NCBI GenBank assembly: GCA_036873755.1
Contig: JAVTVY010033859.1
Location: 1-64,000, forward strand
From: Hanleya hanleyi
Lineage: Eukaryota; Mollusca; Polyplacophora; Lepidopleurida; Hanleyidae
DNA length: 64,000 nucleotides
Direction: 5' to 3'
Of the stretch, positions 11,500 to 24,225 are shown one piece after another. A program made the translations under genes and the position numbers. Below the pieces are notes generated by a model that ran no database searches, was not told the DNA's origin, and saw only the letters and a list, made by a program, of their open reading frames with translations. Each line of letters starts with the position of its first letter. Position 1 is the first letter of the stretch.

Positions 11500-12440
11500 T
11501 TCCCAGCCTCAATTTCACACAATTCAGTATATTGTTTTTGATGTAAACTGTAGCCTTTAGCTTGTATCCTATTTCACATCCAAACATTTCATCACACACC
11601 ACATCAGGCTTCAAATTCAGGTCAAATTTCGCACTGGTTGTGAAATATCCTACATCAACCAATTAAGTCAGCCTGGTGCAATAACCCAGCAGGAGAAAGA
11701 AAGATGTGGTATCATCCTTCAGATTAGTCTGTGTGACCAACAATGATAAAAGTTTACTAAGGGTGAAACAAAGCCATGACGGCATGTTTAAAGGGTCTTA
11801 ATTTATTTTCTTTGGGTAGAATTGAACTAGATAAAGTAACTTTGATCATAATGTGAGAATCTGAGAACATACTTCTTTTTTGTACCTCTTGAATATTGAC
11901 TATTCCTACGAAGTAGGCTACAGATCGCAAATTGTCCGGTAATGAGTCAGTGAGTCAGTCAGTCAGTCCATACGAATCCTTTCGTCGGCAAAATAAGGAG
12001 AACCATTGACATTAGAACCTTTATTTTTGGCATGAACGTGTATTAGGGCATTGTTACCAGCAAGTTCTGATCTGAAATAATTCTGATTAGAATTAGATTT
12101 ATAATTAACACTTCAGTATATTGTTATAGATATATGTAAACTGTAGCCTTTAACGTGTATCCTATTTCACATCCAAACATTTCATCATTGACCACATCAG
12201 GCTTCAAATTCAGGTCAAATTACCCACTGATGGTGAAGTATCCTACATCAACCAATTAAGTCAGTCTGGTGCAATAACCCAGTAGAAGAAAGAAAAATGT
12301 GGTATCATCCTTCAGATTAGTCTGTGTGAGCAACAATGATAAAAGTTTACTGAGGGTGAAACAGAGCCATGACGGCTGTTTAAAGGATCTTAATTTATTT
12401 TCTTTGGGTAGAATTTAACTAGATAAAGTAACTGTGATCA
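11500..12440 (+). repeat. Tandem duplication interrupted by repeat D
   Basis: About 11510-11870 and 12110-12440 are near-identical copies (shared 'cttcaaattcaggtcaaatt' and 'ggtatcatccttcagattag'). Repeat D lies between them (left end cctacgaagtagg at 11905). The tail of the first copy ('tacctcttgaatattgacta') reappears at 13001-13020, so the second copy seems to carry an extra block of about 500 bp (12445-12960). Confidence 0.6.
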
Positions 12441-13120
12441 TCATGCCAAGAAAACTGTGGTCCGTTTTGCTCCGGCGTTTTATCGCGTTTAATGAGTATC
12501 AGTTTCCACCACCGAGTCCTGTAGGGCTAAAAATACCCTGTCAGTGATCCACACTCCACTGTATGCCACATGGCCCTATTACTGAGGTTAATCTTAACGT
12601 GCATCTGGGACAATTCCACAATTGCCCGACAACATAGGCCTACTGCATATACCCTCAAACAATCAGCGTTGTTTGCATAACTTAAATTGTTAAACCATAT
12701 CATTGAAATAATATAGCAGAAAACATTGATGTGAGTTATGATATGTACACTATGACCAAAGACATGTTCATAATGTGCTAATCGGATAGTTAGGACAATC
12801 ATTACTTTGCATCAGAGAGTGTGTGACTTGGATTCAAGGGTTAAGACTTTGGAGGGAAATACAATTTTGACAGCAGAAATATGACCCCGCCATTTGCTGA
12901 TTAGAGCGATAAAACAGGGTAGGCTAAATGGACCCTTTTCAATGCAGTATTTCTTGGCATGGATGTGAAAATATGAGGACATACTTTGGGTTTTTTTTTG
13001 TACCTCTTGAATATTGACTATATATCACACTTGGATGTAATTTGAAAAAAAAATTACATGTGTAAACAAAATACGTCTAAATTTCTCTTGTCATTTTAAA
13101 TCTTGATCCATTTTGATTCC

Positions 13121-14720
13121 TTGATTAGGGGATACAGAATCACTGCCACGGAGTGTGTTGGTGTGTCACAGCAATGCAATTCCGATTCACACAACGAAGC
13201 TGAGGTGGTTTAACGTTTATCAATGAAGAAAATCACCGATCAACCGCCATAGAATATAATGTGAAACAAGAAAACCGGAATAGTACATTCATCAGATTGC
13301 CGATACCCAAAATGTGTTGTCTCATATATCTAGATAACAACGTGATGTAGAGATGCTATTTATTCGTTTTTGTACCGGTTATGCTCAGGAGAATGACATA
13401 GAATCATTATTATCGTGTGCATAGAAGGTGTTGGTCTTGAGTTGAATTACCGTAACCTACATAAATGCTACCTTTCTACCATAGTACTATATATTAAAAT
13501 TTGTTGTATTGTTGGGAAAATAATGTGATTCAAAAAGTTGTTTTGATCCTGGACAAGGGCACTGAAAACCATTAAAGAGATGTAAATGTATTTTCACACG
13601 TAAAGCTTGAAATCTACTGAACCTATATTATTCAATCTGTTTCCTTTAATTAAAAAATTGTAAAATTAAATCGGCGATCGTTATTTATTTTGGAATGAAG
13701 GCGCATTAGGAGACTGTTACCAACAAGTTCTGAGCTGACCTACTTTTGATGAAAATTTCTGGCGATTCTGACTTGGGCGGTGCCCATCTTAATATAGGCA
13801 GGATTTCCTGGGGGTGGGGATTTCCAAGAGTTCAGTTCGATCCTAATGCCTTGATTAGGGTGATACAGAATCACTGCCACGGAGATGATGATTGGTGTGT
13901 TGGTGTGTCACAGCAATGCAATTCCGATTCACACAACGAAGCTGAGGTGGTTTAATGTTTATCAATGAAGAAAATCACCGATCAACCGTCATAGAATATA
14001 ATGTGAAACAAGAATACCGGAATAGTACATTCATCAGATTGCCGATACCCAAAATGTGTTGTCTCATATATCTAGATAACAACGTGATGTAGAGACGCTA
14101 TTTATTCGTCTTTGTACCGGTTATGCTCAGGAGAATGACATAGAATCATTATTATCTTGTGCTGAGAAGGTGTTGGTCTTGAGTTGAATTATCGTAAACT
14201 ACATAAATGCTACCTTTCTACTATGATACTATATATAAAAATTTGTTGTATTGTTGGGAAAATAATGCGATTCAAAAAGTTGTTTTGATCCTGGACAAGG
14301 GCACTGAAAACCATTAAATAGATGTAAATGTATTTTCACACGTAAAGCTTGAAATCTACTGAACTTTTTATTATTCAATCTGTTTCCTTTAGTTAAAAAA
14401 TTGTAAAATTAAATCGGCGATCGGTATTGATTTTTGGAATGAAGGCGCATTAGGAGACTGTTACCAACAAGTTCTGAGCTGACCTACTTTTTATGAAAAT
14501 TTCTGGTGATTTTTGATGAAAATCACTGGCGATTCTGACTTGAGCGGTGCCCATCTTAATATAGGCAGGATTTCAACTGGGGGGTGGGGATTTCCAAGAG
14601 TTCAATTCGCGTTCGAGTCTCAACTGGGGGGTGGGGATTTCCAAGAGTTCAATTCGCGTTCGAGTCCTAATGCCTACTCTACTTCGTAGGCCGTGTGACG
14701 TTAGTCACACTGCTCATGTT
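13121..14720 (+). repeat. 730-bp tandem duplication ending in repeat D right end
   Basis: Positions 13121-13735 recur at 13851-14500 with few differences (shared 'ttccgattcacacaacgaag', 'atgtgttgtctcatatatct'). Each copy is followed by a repeat D-type segment ('gaaggcgcattaggagactg'). A shorter duplication, 'actggggggtggggatttcc', occurs twice (14575-14645). The block ends with ctacttcgtagg and the stem-loop gtgtgac-gtta-gtcacac (14693-14710). The whole is probably one repeat D-type unit amplified in tandem. A plus-strand frame at 13746-13955 falls inside and is not a gene. Confidence 0.6.
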
Positions 14721-15354
14721 TGACAGCCTATTGACTAAAAAAAGGCATTGTGAGACCCTATTTTTACCCTTGGTAATCCCACAGTCATTCTGACAAAATC
14801 ACACAAACATTCGACCAAAGCTATGGCCATTCAATGGCAATATACAGACCACCGCTATAACATGTAAATTGTATTTCCCGGTCCCCATTAGGTGTTGAAT
14901 GCCCTTCTGATTTCTTCTTGGTTTTACAGTCCCTTCTTTGACCATATATTTCTTTTAGCTATCCCGTAATTTTCACATAATTTTCACGGCCTTCCAGAAA
15001 ACAACCCCGGCCCCCAACAGGCGTAAGATGCCCTTTTTGAGATTTTTCTTTTAAGGTTCTCCTTTACACTCTTCAGATGAAGTTTCGTACCCTCCCATCC
15101 TAAACTGTGGTTATATACGGCGGCCACAAATGAACACACAGAGACGCGAGAACTAAACATGTGTCCCCGGCCCGTGTAACACTTGTTAATTCAGCTATTC
15201 ATCTCACAAACTTGAAAGTAGAAAGATTGAAATTGGAGCGATAAGCAAGGGGTCGGAGAAATTGACGTCTGGCGCCTAAAAAGCAACTATATGACCCAAC
15301 AGGAAAGCTTCCCTCGGCACCAAACATGCAGACCCGAGTATACGGCGGATTCTC

Positions 15355-16395
15355 GGACGAAGCCTTAGTATCTCTTGTTGTATAGGTTCATGTGGAGATT
15401 ATGAACTATCCACACGGCCCCTAGCACCGGCTTAAGCGGAATTAGATACGCTAGCTTGGGAGATGTGATGGCAGATCAGCTCAAACAAATAACTCATCGG
15501 ATGTTAATGGATGAGCATCGAGGACGTCTGATGGAGTAAACGCTTCAACAATGGGTAAACCTGGTAAATGCAAGAATACATAGAAAAACTAACCAGGCCA
15601 GCCTTAAGCATTTCCATCTTTTTTCCATTTTACGAGATGGAAAGCTGAATTGTCAGTTTTACATGTATAATACGGGGCGATTGTTTCCTTTTACACAGGC
15701 GATTATGTAAACCTAATTGGTTTAGGTGGTTTCAGCCACCCTGGTACTCCAAAATGGAGGAATGTTCAGAGCTGTAACTTAGCGCAGTTTTAGCTTATGA
15801 TATTAAAGTTATTTCGAGCCTGTAGCATAATACTCGGAGCAGAGCACCTTGAGTAAATTAAAAATGGATGACATTAGAGTGTACCTGGAAGGTTCTGTTT
15901 TTCTCGTATTCCTTCAAAATTAATGTTTTGTTTTCGTAAAAGTACTCAAAAGCATTTTTTCTCGAATAAATGATTATTTACTAATTAACCAGGCAGTTTC
16001 ACCGAAAAAAATGCGAAAATGGACAGGAAAATCGTCCACAAAATGGTTTATTTTTGGAAAATGATGTCATCATGGCCTCCATCTTGGATTTTGTGACATT
16101 TTCGGGCAGCGCTTGAACCAGTGATACAGTGTGGCAAGTTTCAGTTTCCCAGCCTTAGGGATAATAAAAATAACGAAGCTGTTGGGAGATTAATTATTCT
16201 TTGAATAACAATATTGTCCCTCAGATGCCCTTTTGGGGGCCAGAGGGCATCACAGAGCCCAGAGCAACGGGCACCACTTCTGATATTGTTCTATATGTCT
16301 CAAGTGATGGGTGTGCCAAGTTTGATGCTTTGGTCCAGCGTGTCACGATCTTCTCAAAATATGGCCCTAAGCCACCTCACTAATATAGGATGTTT
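15355..16395 (-). repeat. Repeat A fragment and inverted long copy of repeat C
   Basis: 15355-15480 carries the repeat A core 'cacggcccctagcaccggct'. 15950-16395 is the reverse complement of the repeat C copy at 9600-10090, including 'agatgcccttttgggggcca'. Frames at 16201-16383 and 16214-16447 are repeat-derived. Confidence 0.6.
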
Positions 16396-16629
16396 AAGAC
16401 AGTCCCAAGTAAAGCTTGATTGGTGCCTTACAGAACGGGCGATATAAAGGCAACCTCAGTGATAACAGCTGACATGTATTCATACTGACTGGCACAACAA
16501 AACAATCATTCAACGACACTGTATGTTGGCATGCACCCAATGACCGAAGATGTTTCGGGGAAAATCGGCCCCATTCAATCTAATTTCGAAAGAAACAAAA
16601 CGCCAAAAAAACAACATCTTCCTTTGGTA

Positions 16630-18645
16630 TTTTGTTGCAACAATCAAATTATATTCTAATTAGATGATATTATAAAGGTGCTAAATATTGAATATATTGT
16701 CATTTCTCTGAAACGGTGTTACAGATATTTTAATGCGAATCTCTTCTAATTAGAGTAGATTATAAAAGGGCTAAATATTGAATATATTGTCTTTTCTCCG
16801 AAAAGGCTCTTGTGGATATTTAACTGCGAATCTCTTCTATTCAGTATAGATTATAAAAGCGCTAAAAATTGAATATATTGTCTTTTCCCAGACGCCAGCT
16901 ACATATTTAAATGCGAATCTTTTCTAATTAGATGATATTATCAAGGTGCTAAATATTGAATATATTGTCTTTCTTGGAGGCCAGCTAGATATTTAACTGC
17001 GAATCTCTTCTAATTAGATGATATTATCAAAGTGCTAAATATTCAATATATTGTCTGTTCTCAGACGTCAGCAACATATTTAAGTGTGAATCTATTCTAA
17101 TTAGATAATATTATAAAGGTGCTAAATATTGAATATATTGTCCTTTCTCCGACACGGTGTTGTAGATATTTTAATGCGAATATCTTCTAACTAGACTAGA
17201 TTATAATAGTGCTAAATATTGAATGTATTGTCTTCTCTCCGAAAAGGCTTTTGTGGATATTTAACTGCGAATTTCTTCTAATTAGTATGGATTATAAAAG
17301 TGCTAAATATTGAATATAATATCTCTTCGCAGACGCCAGCTACATATTTAAGTGCTAATCTTTTGTAATTATATGATATTATAAAGCTGCTAAATATTAA
17401 ATATGTTGTCTTTCTTCAAACGCCAGATAGATATTTAACTGCGAATCTATTCTAATTAGATGATATTTTAAAGGTGCAAAATATTCAATATATTGCCTGT
17501 TCTCAAACGTCACCTACATATTTAAATGCGTATATATTCTAACTAGATGATATTATAAAGGTGCTAAATATTGAATATATTGTCCTTTCTCCGACACGGT
17601 GTTACAGATATTTTAATGCGAATCTCTTCTAATTTGAGTAGATTATAAAAGTGCTAAATATTGAATATATTGTCTTTTCCCAAACGTCAGCTACATATTT
17701 AAGTTCGAATCTTTTCTAATTATATTATATTATAAAGGTGCTAATTATTGAATATATTGTATTTCTTCAAACGCCAGCTAGATATTTAACTGCGAATCTC
17801 TTCTAATCAGATGATATTATCAAAGTGCTAAATATTCAATACATTGTCTGTTCTCAGACGTCAGCTACACATTTAAGTGCTAATCTATTCTAATTAGATA
17901 ATATTATAAAGGTGCTAAATATTGAATATATTGTCCTTTCTCCGACACGGTGTTACAGATATTTTAATGCGAATATCTTCTAATTAGACTATATTATAAA
18001 AGTGCTAAATATTGAATATATTGTCTTCTCTCCGAAAAGGCTCTTTTGGAAATTTAACTGCGAATCTCTTCTAATTAGTATGGATTATACAAGTGCTGAA
18101 TATTGAATATAATATCTCTTCGCAGACGCCAGCTACATATTTAAGTGTGAATATATTCTAATTAGATGATATTATAAAAGTGCTAAGTATTGAATATATT
18201 GTCTTCTCTCCAAAAAGGCTCTTGTGGATATTTAATTGCGAATCTCTTATATTTAGTATAGATGATAAAACTTCTAAATACTGAATATATTGCCTTTTCC
18301 CAGACGCCAGCTACATAGTTAAGTGCGAATATTTTCTAACTAGATAATATTATAAAGGTGCTAAATCTTGAATATATTGTCTTTCTCGGACGCCAGCTAG
18401 ATATTTGTGCGAATCTCTTCGAATTGGATGATATTATCAAAGTGCTAAATATTCAATATATTGTCTGTTCTCAGACGTCAGCTACATATTTAAGTGCGAA
18501 TCTACTCTAATTGGATAATATTATAAAGGTGCTAAATATTGAATATATTGTCCTTTCTCCGACACGGTGTTACAGATATTTTAATGCGAATATATTTTAA
18601 TTAGGCTAGATTATAAACGTGCTAAATATTGAATATAGATGCTAT
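16630..18645 (+). repeat. 88-bp satellite, about 23 monomers, higher-order structure
   Basis: The phrase 'gctaaatattgaatatattg' (with variants) recurs about 23 times from 16681 to 18620, an average spacing of 88 bp. Between these anchors the sequence falls into five recognisable variants: C (cacggtgttacagatatttt), D (aaaggctcttgtggatattt), A (cagacgccagctacatattt), B (gccagctagatatttaactg) and A' (cagacgtcagctacatattt). Read in order they give C D A B A', then C D A B A', C A B A', C D A, D A B A', C. That is a five-monomer higher-order unit of about 440 bp with small deletions and rearrangements. The array is AT-rich and lies wholly inside lipocalin intron 1. Confidence 0.9.
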
Positions 18646-20024
18646 TAAAGCAACCCACTGTTCTGCCTACGGCGGATTTGAGCAAATTGCCAAGTATGCT
18701 ATTTAGCACCATGTTAAAGCATAGGAAATTTGAAAAATATCTTTAAAAAAGTCAATCCTGCACCGAACTCGGAAATCCCCGTCCTAGCGTCTGGCAATAA
18801 ACACCACCTGGGTTGCGTCAGCCAATGACTGCACCATCTTTCGCTAGCCGATGTCATACTTGTTTGGAATTTCAGTTTTTACAACCCGTCCTAAACGTGG
18901 ATCGTTTTCATGTTGTGTCTCGGAGTAGAGTTCTTAATAGTAGTAGCAAATGCATTAAATTGATAGCATTTCTGAGATGGGGCAATCGCCCATTTAAGAC
19001 TGAAGATTCTCGGTATACGATCAAGTAAGATATATCACTCCATAGTGAGAGATACTCTAGATCTGCAAGCCATCTTACAGATGTTGTAGCGGCCCCAGTG
19101 TACTCAATAAAGTGAATATCGCGTTTCATACAAATCAGTCAGACGCTCCCCACGTGGAAAGGATAGCACACGACAATGACCTGACCTAATAATATAAATG
19201 ACATGCGAACTGCTTTCACATAATTGCTATCCGTATCAAGTGACACGAGCGGTGTCCTCATGTTTTAAAAGTTCTTCGTGTAAAATGTAAGGAATCGTAT
19301 TACGATATATTAGTGGATGTTTGTGATAGCGTATGCCCATATACCAGATTGTCCCACTACGTTCCTTACTCTACTTGTTCCCTCGCTGATCCGTACCGCC
19401 AAAATATTCCCCTATTTCCTAATAGGGGATACTTCGAACAACCATTTACGGAGGACCAGTTGTAATCGATTTTATAAACGGCATTTTGGACATTGTTCAC
19501 CTCGGTGACCGAAATCAAATGAATAGCCCGAGTTCAAATTACATGTTAATTTTACGCGCCACGATGTTCATAACAAATTTGTTTTGTGGTATCAAATGTG
19601 CTAGCAGCCTCACACAGTACAAAAAAAGCACTTATCCCACACATCGAATTTGTCAGTTCGTGTTTAGTTTGCAATATCACGTGTCCAGATACCATTCAGG
19701 GTTGATTTGAGGAATTCGACATGAACTAACCATTACAGCGAAGCGATTGGATAACGTAAATAAAGCGCCTCTAGTGGTCAATAGATTAATATCACGCTGT
19801 TGAATCAGCGGGGGAACAACGTAGTGAGACAAGCTGAAATATGAGTGCAGTGATACCGGTACACGTAATAAACAATTTCAGTTGGTATATTACTACGAAC
19901 AGCAGAAGCACTTCCCGGAAGAGAGGGATGGGCTGGGGGTGAAATTCACTAGGGAAAGTGTCAATCGCTAGATAGTGACGACAATAATGGGAACGATGAT
20001 CTCTTAGTGCGTGGCGATTCTTCA

Positions 20025-20370
20025 AAATGATTGTTTCAAATGAGAGTTTCAGGGATAATTTTGCACTTTCACTGACTGTCACCGACTATATTGAGATGGA
20101 CTTAGGCACCGTTTCCAATTATCGTTCGCGAATGAATCGTTTATTTCGTCAAATTTTCTCGAAGTCGCGATTTTCCAAGGCGCGAGGGAATGGTTTTTTT
20201 TCTTCAAAATAAACGATTCATTCGCGATCGCTGTTCGAATGGTTTTTTTTTCTGTTGGCAATCGTTTTTCAATCGAGAAAATTCTCGCGAATAAAAAGCG
20301 ATATCGCGATTCAATCGCTTTTTAATCGAGAAAATATAAACGATTGAAAAAAAACGATTGAGGATTATAG
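20025..20370. repeat. Palindrome-rich MITE-like element, copy 1
   Basis: Dense in short palindromes built on cgattcaatcg, tcgcga and ttcgcgaa. It opens with 'ggcaccgtttccaattatcg' (20105) and runs through alternating 'aatcgagaaaat' and 'aaaacgatt' blocks. A second copy is at 21835-22095. The outward-facing 'ccgtttccaatta'/'taatggaaacg' ends suggest a non-autonomous DNA transposon, possibly hAT-like; the superfamily is a guess. Confidence 0.5.
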
Positions 20371-21834
20371 CCAAAAGTAGTACGCCATTGGTTCAGCCTG
20401 ACTGACCCGCATACACGTTCGAGTTTCTAACACTTCAGTCAGACTATATAAAGTTCGATCATTTTTTCTTCTTCCTTTTCCATTCTTTGCCTAGTGTAAA
20501 ACTATAGCGTGTTTCTGTACAGTTGGCGGTTATATAGATACGATGGGGATATTGAAACAAATTGAAAAAAAAATATCTATATATATACATAGGAATAATG
20601 GTTATGCACATAATTATAACTTCATATTTACATATATTTTGTACGGGACACAGGCTCGGATATGGTCAGATTGGATCATTTGCACTTGCAATTTCGTCTG
20701 TTATTTTGGGTATTTCTGTGTTTTAAAGCTGGTATTATTCCAGATTTCTTGTGTAGTATTTTTCGTGAACGTTTTTGACATCTGTGCGGGCTGAAATTTT
20801 GAGTTGATTCATCAGATTTTCGCTGTACGCGTGGTTTTTTGTCCTACGATCACCATTTTCCTTGTGTAGATAGATGGCGATGTATTGAATATAACATTGT
20901 CATACGGGGCTTTTGAGTCTTCGCAAGCACTTAATTATTAATATATAGCGCAGGCTATTTGTAAAAATTTTCACAACTGGTTAATCCAGTAAGAGATGAA
21001 ATTATATAATATTCAGTTGGTTTTTGGCTTGAGCTTCCCTTTGGAATCATTCATAGTTCATTTATCAAAATATAAAATTAAAATAAAATGTATTGTACAT
21101 ATGCGAATCCAACCGTTATATGCGATTCAATCAAAAAGATATGTATTTGATATAAATATGAAATCACTGCCGCGAATATTCTTATAATAAATAAAATTAA
21201 CTTGATGGTGATTTTTTGAACTTATTCACATCTCAATAGTTTAAAAACTGTACCAAAACATGAATGGATACCCTTTCCTAATGTATGTTTTACTATAACA
21301 AAATATACATATTTAATTACACTATTTTTCACCTTAATTAACCTAGAAATTCTCGGCTGGAGGGCTAGGCTGTTCTGGGTTATTGCCATGCGCCCATTCA
21401 CACCTCTATCAAGCCTGTGCCGTAATCATTCTGATAATGCAATCAACGAACTCAAATCCACTTATGACCTGTACCCGGTATTTACAAAACAAGATATTGT
21501 GACTATCATCCTGTATCATTAATACATTGTCGACTCACACGATTATTGAATAAACATGTAATTTTGTCATTTACGCTTCGCCAGAGTAAATCTGAGCGCG
21601 AACGTCACAGGAAGCATGGTACAGGAATATGAAAAGATATTTCCAGCACACGCCCTACTTCGGCTTGTAGGAGACTATAGATCGTGAATCATATATATTA
21701 TTCGGTTATCTTACGATTTATACAGTATAGTATAGTAATATAGGTTTTTCCATCGACAAATCCGCAATCAACATTACATGTAGTTCCCAGTTCGCGGATA
21801 GAGCGGCGTACGACGGCAACACGGCCTATGTGTC

Positions 21835-22095
21835 AAATATCACTCCGCCTCACGATTCTCTCGCGCCTTGAAAAAAACGATTCTCTCGCGATTGAAGATT
21901 CGCGATCAAGAACGGATCGCGCATGGGTAAACGATTCAAAAACGATATCGCGAGAGAATGGTTTTTTCCAGAAAAGGTTCAATCGTTTTTTCTCATTTTT
22001 TTTCTCGATATCCTCGCGACTGATTCGCGATTGATCGTTTTTCAATCGAGAAAATTGAAGAAAAAACGATTAATGGAAACGATCCCTTAAATATC
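21835..22095. repeat. Palindrome-rich MITE-like element, copy 2
   Basis: Same vocabulary as 20025-20370, ending 'aacgattaatggaaacgatc' at about 22066-22085. The paired frames 21828-22034 (+) and 21833-22045 (-) are shadows of the palindromes, not genes. Confidence 0.5.
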
Positions 22096-22243
22096 ACACT
22101 GGCCGAGGCGCACATTTATCAGAAACAAAATACCGATTTTTGGCCTAACATGCCTTAGAGATATCATGTTGCAAATATACGCCCCAATAGATCAGTGGTG
22201 ACGGGATGATATTCCTAGAAATGAAGTTGAATCTCTGTCTTAC

Positions 22244-22390
22244 CCTCTTCACATCGACGTCATATTGAGCTCCTATGTCTTCGACCAAAGGCCCAGCGGC
22301 ATCGGATGTTGTTCCCTCAGTTTGGTTGACAACTGTACCGTGGTTAAATCCAAGATGTAACAGACAGCAAACAGCCAAAAATGTCTTCAT
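22244..22390 (-). CDS. Lipocalin (apolipoprotein D-like), exon 1 with signal peptide
   Basis: The ATG at 22390 opens a 49-codon exon. Residues 1 to about 17 (MKTFLAVCCLLHLGF) form a typical secretory signal: short basic start, hydrophobic core, small residues after. An N-glycosylation site NQT follows, then an acidic linker, and the exon ends AQYDVDVKR, which aligns with the FDVNKY segment immediately before the GxW motif of apolipoprotein D. The exon ends in phase 0 at a strong donor AGG|GTAAGA, matching the phase-0 start of exon 2. An upstream TTG at 22399 is in frame, but the ATG at 22390 is the natural start. The product is inferred to be a secreted lipocalin of about 202 residues plus the unresolved last exon. 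Confidence 0.85.
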
Positions 22391-22560
22391 TTTTAGCAAT
22401 TATGGTCTACGTATTTTGTTACAAATTGTAACTTATAACTGACTTTTCCCGTCCGAGCGAATAAGGTCAGCGCCGAAGTTCTCTCTTTATCTTTAAGTAT
22501 ATCGAAATATACGCTCCTTCAGACATGCAGCTTGCATGGAAGCCGGTCAAACTGCGAAGG
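22391..22560 (-). promoter_or_regulatory. Presumed 5' UTR and promoter side of the lipocalin gene
   Basis: Upstream of the ATG on the minus strand, TATA-like sequences (GCGTATATTTCG and TATACTTAAAGATAAAG) lie about 100-120 bp from the start codon. No other element is convincing. The transcription start cannot be fixed from sequence alone. Confidence 0.25.
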
Positions 22561-24170
22561 ACGTAAAGAGGAAATCTGGGGTTAACGTATTGTTCCCAAA
22601 ATGAAACCGTCTGGGTCAGCATCTGTGAAGCCTGCGACCTAATATTAAATGGACTGTTATTCGATCCGTCGACATGGTATTACTTGATCACTTTAGACGT
22701 TATCTCAAAGTCACTGTCTGCGGAGGGAAATGTGTAACGTATATCTCGCTGTCACCAGTTCCGTCTGTTGGTTCACTTTATATCAGTTGAAAGTGAGTAT
22801 GTCTGTTGCCCTCTCCCAATGTCAGAGTTTGTAACCGGAACCTCCTAAACTGTCGGTGCATCACTCTCTGACTGTAGTGGGTCGAAATAAGCATCGCGCA
22901 AGCGAATTCTATCTGTATCCATTCTGATCGACACAGGAAACGTGTATCTGCATACGAGAGTGATGGAGAATGCATCCAGTGTATTTTACAGAAGATTGAA
23001 TAAATTAAATGCTCGCCTATCTGTTTTCCTCACACATAACGTATGTTCGTACTCCTGGCTGCGTTTGAGGCATGAAATATGCGTTAAGGCAATCTACAGA
23101 ACGTGCATAGCCTTCTTCTCGGCCGTAATGTGGATTCGTTAGGTTTCGAAATGTCACACTGTCAATCTCGCGTTGTGGAGTAGGAGCACGTTTTCTTCGG
23201 TCTAATATACGTGACAAGATCTCATTTTCTCGGTGCCATTTTCCATGCGGATTTCAGCTGATGGAGTGTAGCTTTGGACTTCAAATGTGAGAAACTTAGC
23301 AGATGGATGGCCATTGGTAAGAACAAATCTAAGGAACTCGGGACATGGAGCAGTACTGAGCAAAACAAAGCGAAGTTCACAGTTTGTCATTGCAAGCCGT
23401 TTCTCTTACAAAGTCCATCAATGTCGTGTGAAAAGATAGATGTTTATACAAGCAGCCACAACATACACGAAGGGAAAGTCCCGCCCAATGTCATACAAAA
23501 CTGCAACCAGATTGCCATGTGTGAGCGTCGACTTCCATGGCCGATTTTCGTTAAATAATTACTGACACGATTACTTTAATTTTCCCATATTTGAAAATAA
23601 TCTACCACAGCCTCCTGTCATGGTATTACTGTCACCATTTTTAAGACCACCACCATTCAAGCCACACAAGACGGACCTTCACCATTCAGACAACCACCAT
23701 TCACACCGTATCACCGTAACAATCTGGGCTGTGAACGTTGTTCGCCGAGTTATCGGCATAATTATACCGTATTATACGCATCTGGACAGTTATGATGCTA
23801 TTGGCTCATACGGAACAGTCGGTGTGTTACATTGGATAGTGCGATCCATTCAATAGCTATTCTGATTCATTCAAACAGTTATTTTGATTCATTCAAACGG
23901 TTATTGATTCATTCAACATTTATTCTGGTTCCTTCCTTCTGAGTAATAAGTGCATTTCTTCTGTGATCCCTTGTTCAACGGGGACAGACAATGTTATTAT
24001 ACGGTTGAAGACGTTTCAAATTCAGTGGGTAAAATATCGTATCAGTGCTGTGGATTTAAAAACAGTTGTGATGTCTTTTCGGTACCAAAGAATCTATTGA
24101 AGCTCTCCCATTCAGGAAACTATTTCATGTTCATTATATAGCAGAGTGGACTTTGCTGCTGAGATCGTCT
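22561..24170. other. Gene-poor stretch
   Basis: Several frames of 60-95 codons overlap on opposite strands (for example 23202-23390 minus and 23274-23558 plus). The minus one has a protein-like run, LRFVLLSTAPCPEFLRFVLT, but no recognisable domain and no ATG/splice context I can defend. Around 23620-23710 there is a simple 'caccattca' motif repeated irregularly. Confidence 0.35.
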
Positions 24171-24171
24171 T

Positions 24172-24225
24172 AAGATATATATATATATAGATTAAATGAT
24201 CACAGTATATATATATATACATGCA
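24172..24225. repeat. (TA)n microsatellite, two blocks
   Basis: Two short 'tatatatatata' runs (about 24175-24190 and 24207-24222) separated by about 17 bases. Confidence 0.8.

Larger units (their letters stand above)
8332..22243. other. Lipocalin intron 1 (13.9 kb), packed with repeats
   Basis: Bounded by GTAAGA after exon 1 and the exon 2 acceptor. The main contents are listed separately: repeat B, repeat C, repeat D, two tandem duplications, the 88-bp satellite and two palindrome-rich elements. A plus-strand TATA-like site (ctatataaag, 20444-20453), followed by a pyrimidine-rich start-like region and an ATG at 20543, could be a promoter, but the 83-codon frame after it is unrecognised. Stretches 14720-15350 and 18650-20020 show no gene to me. 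Confidence 0.55.
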
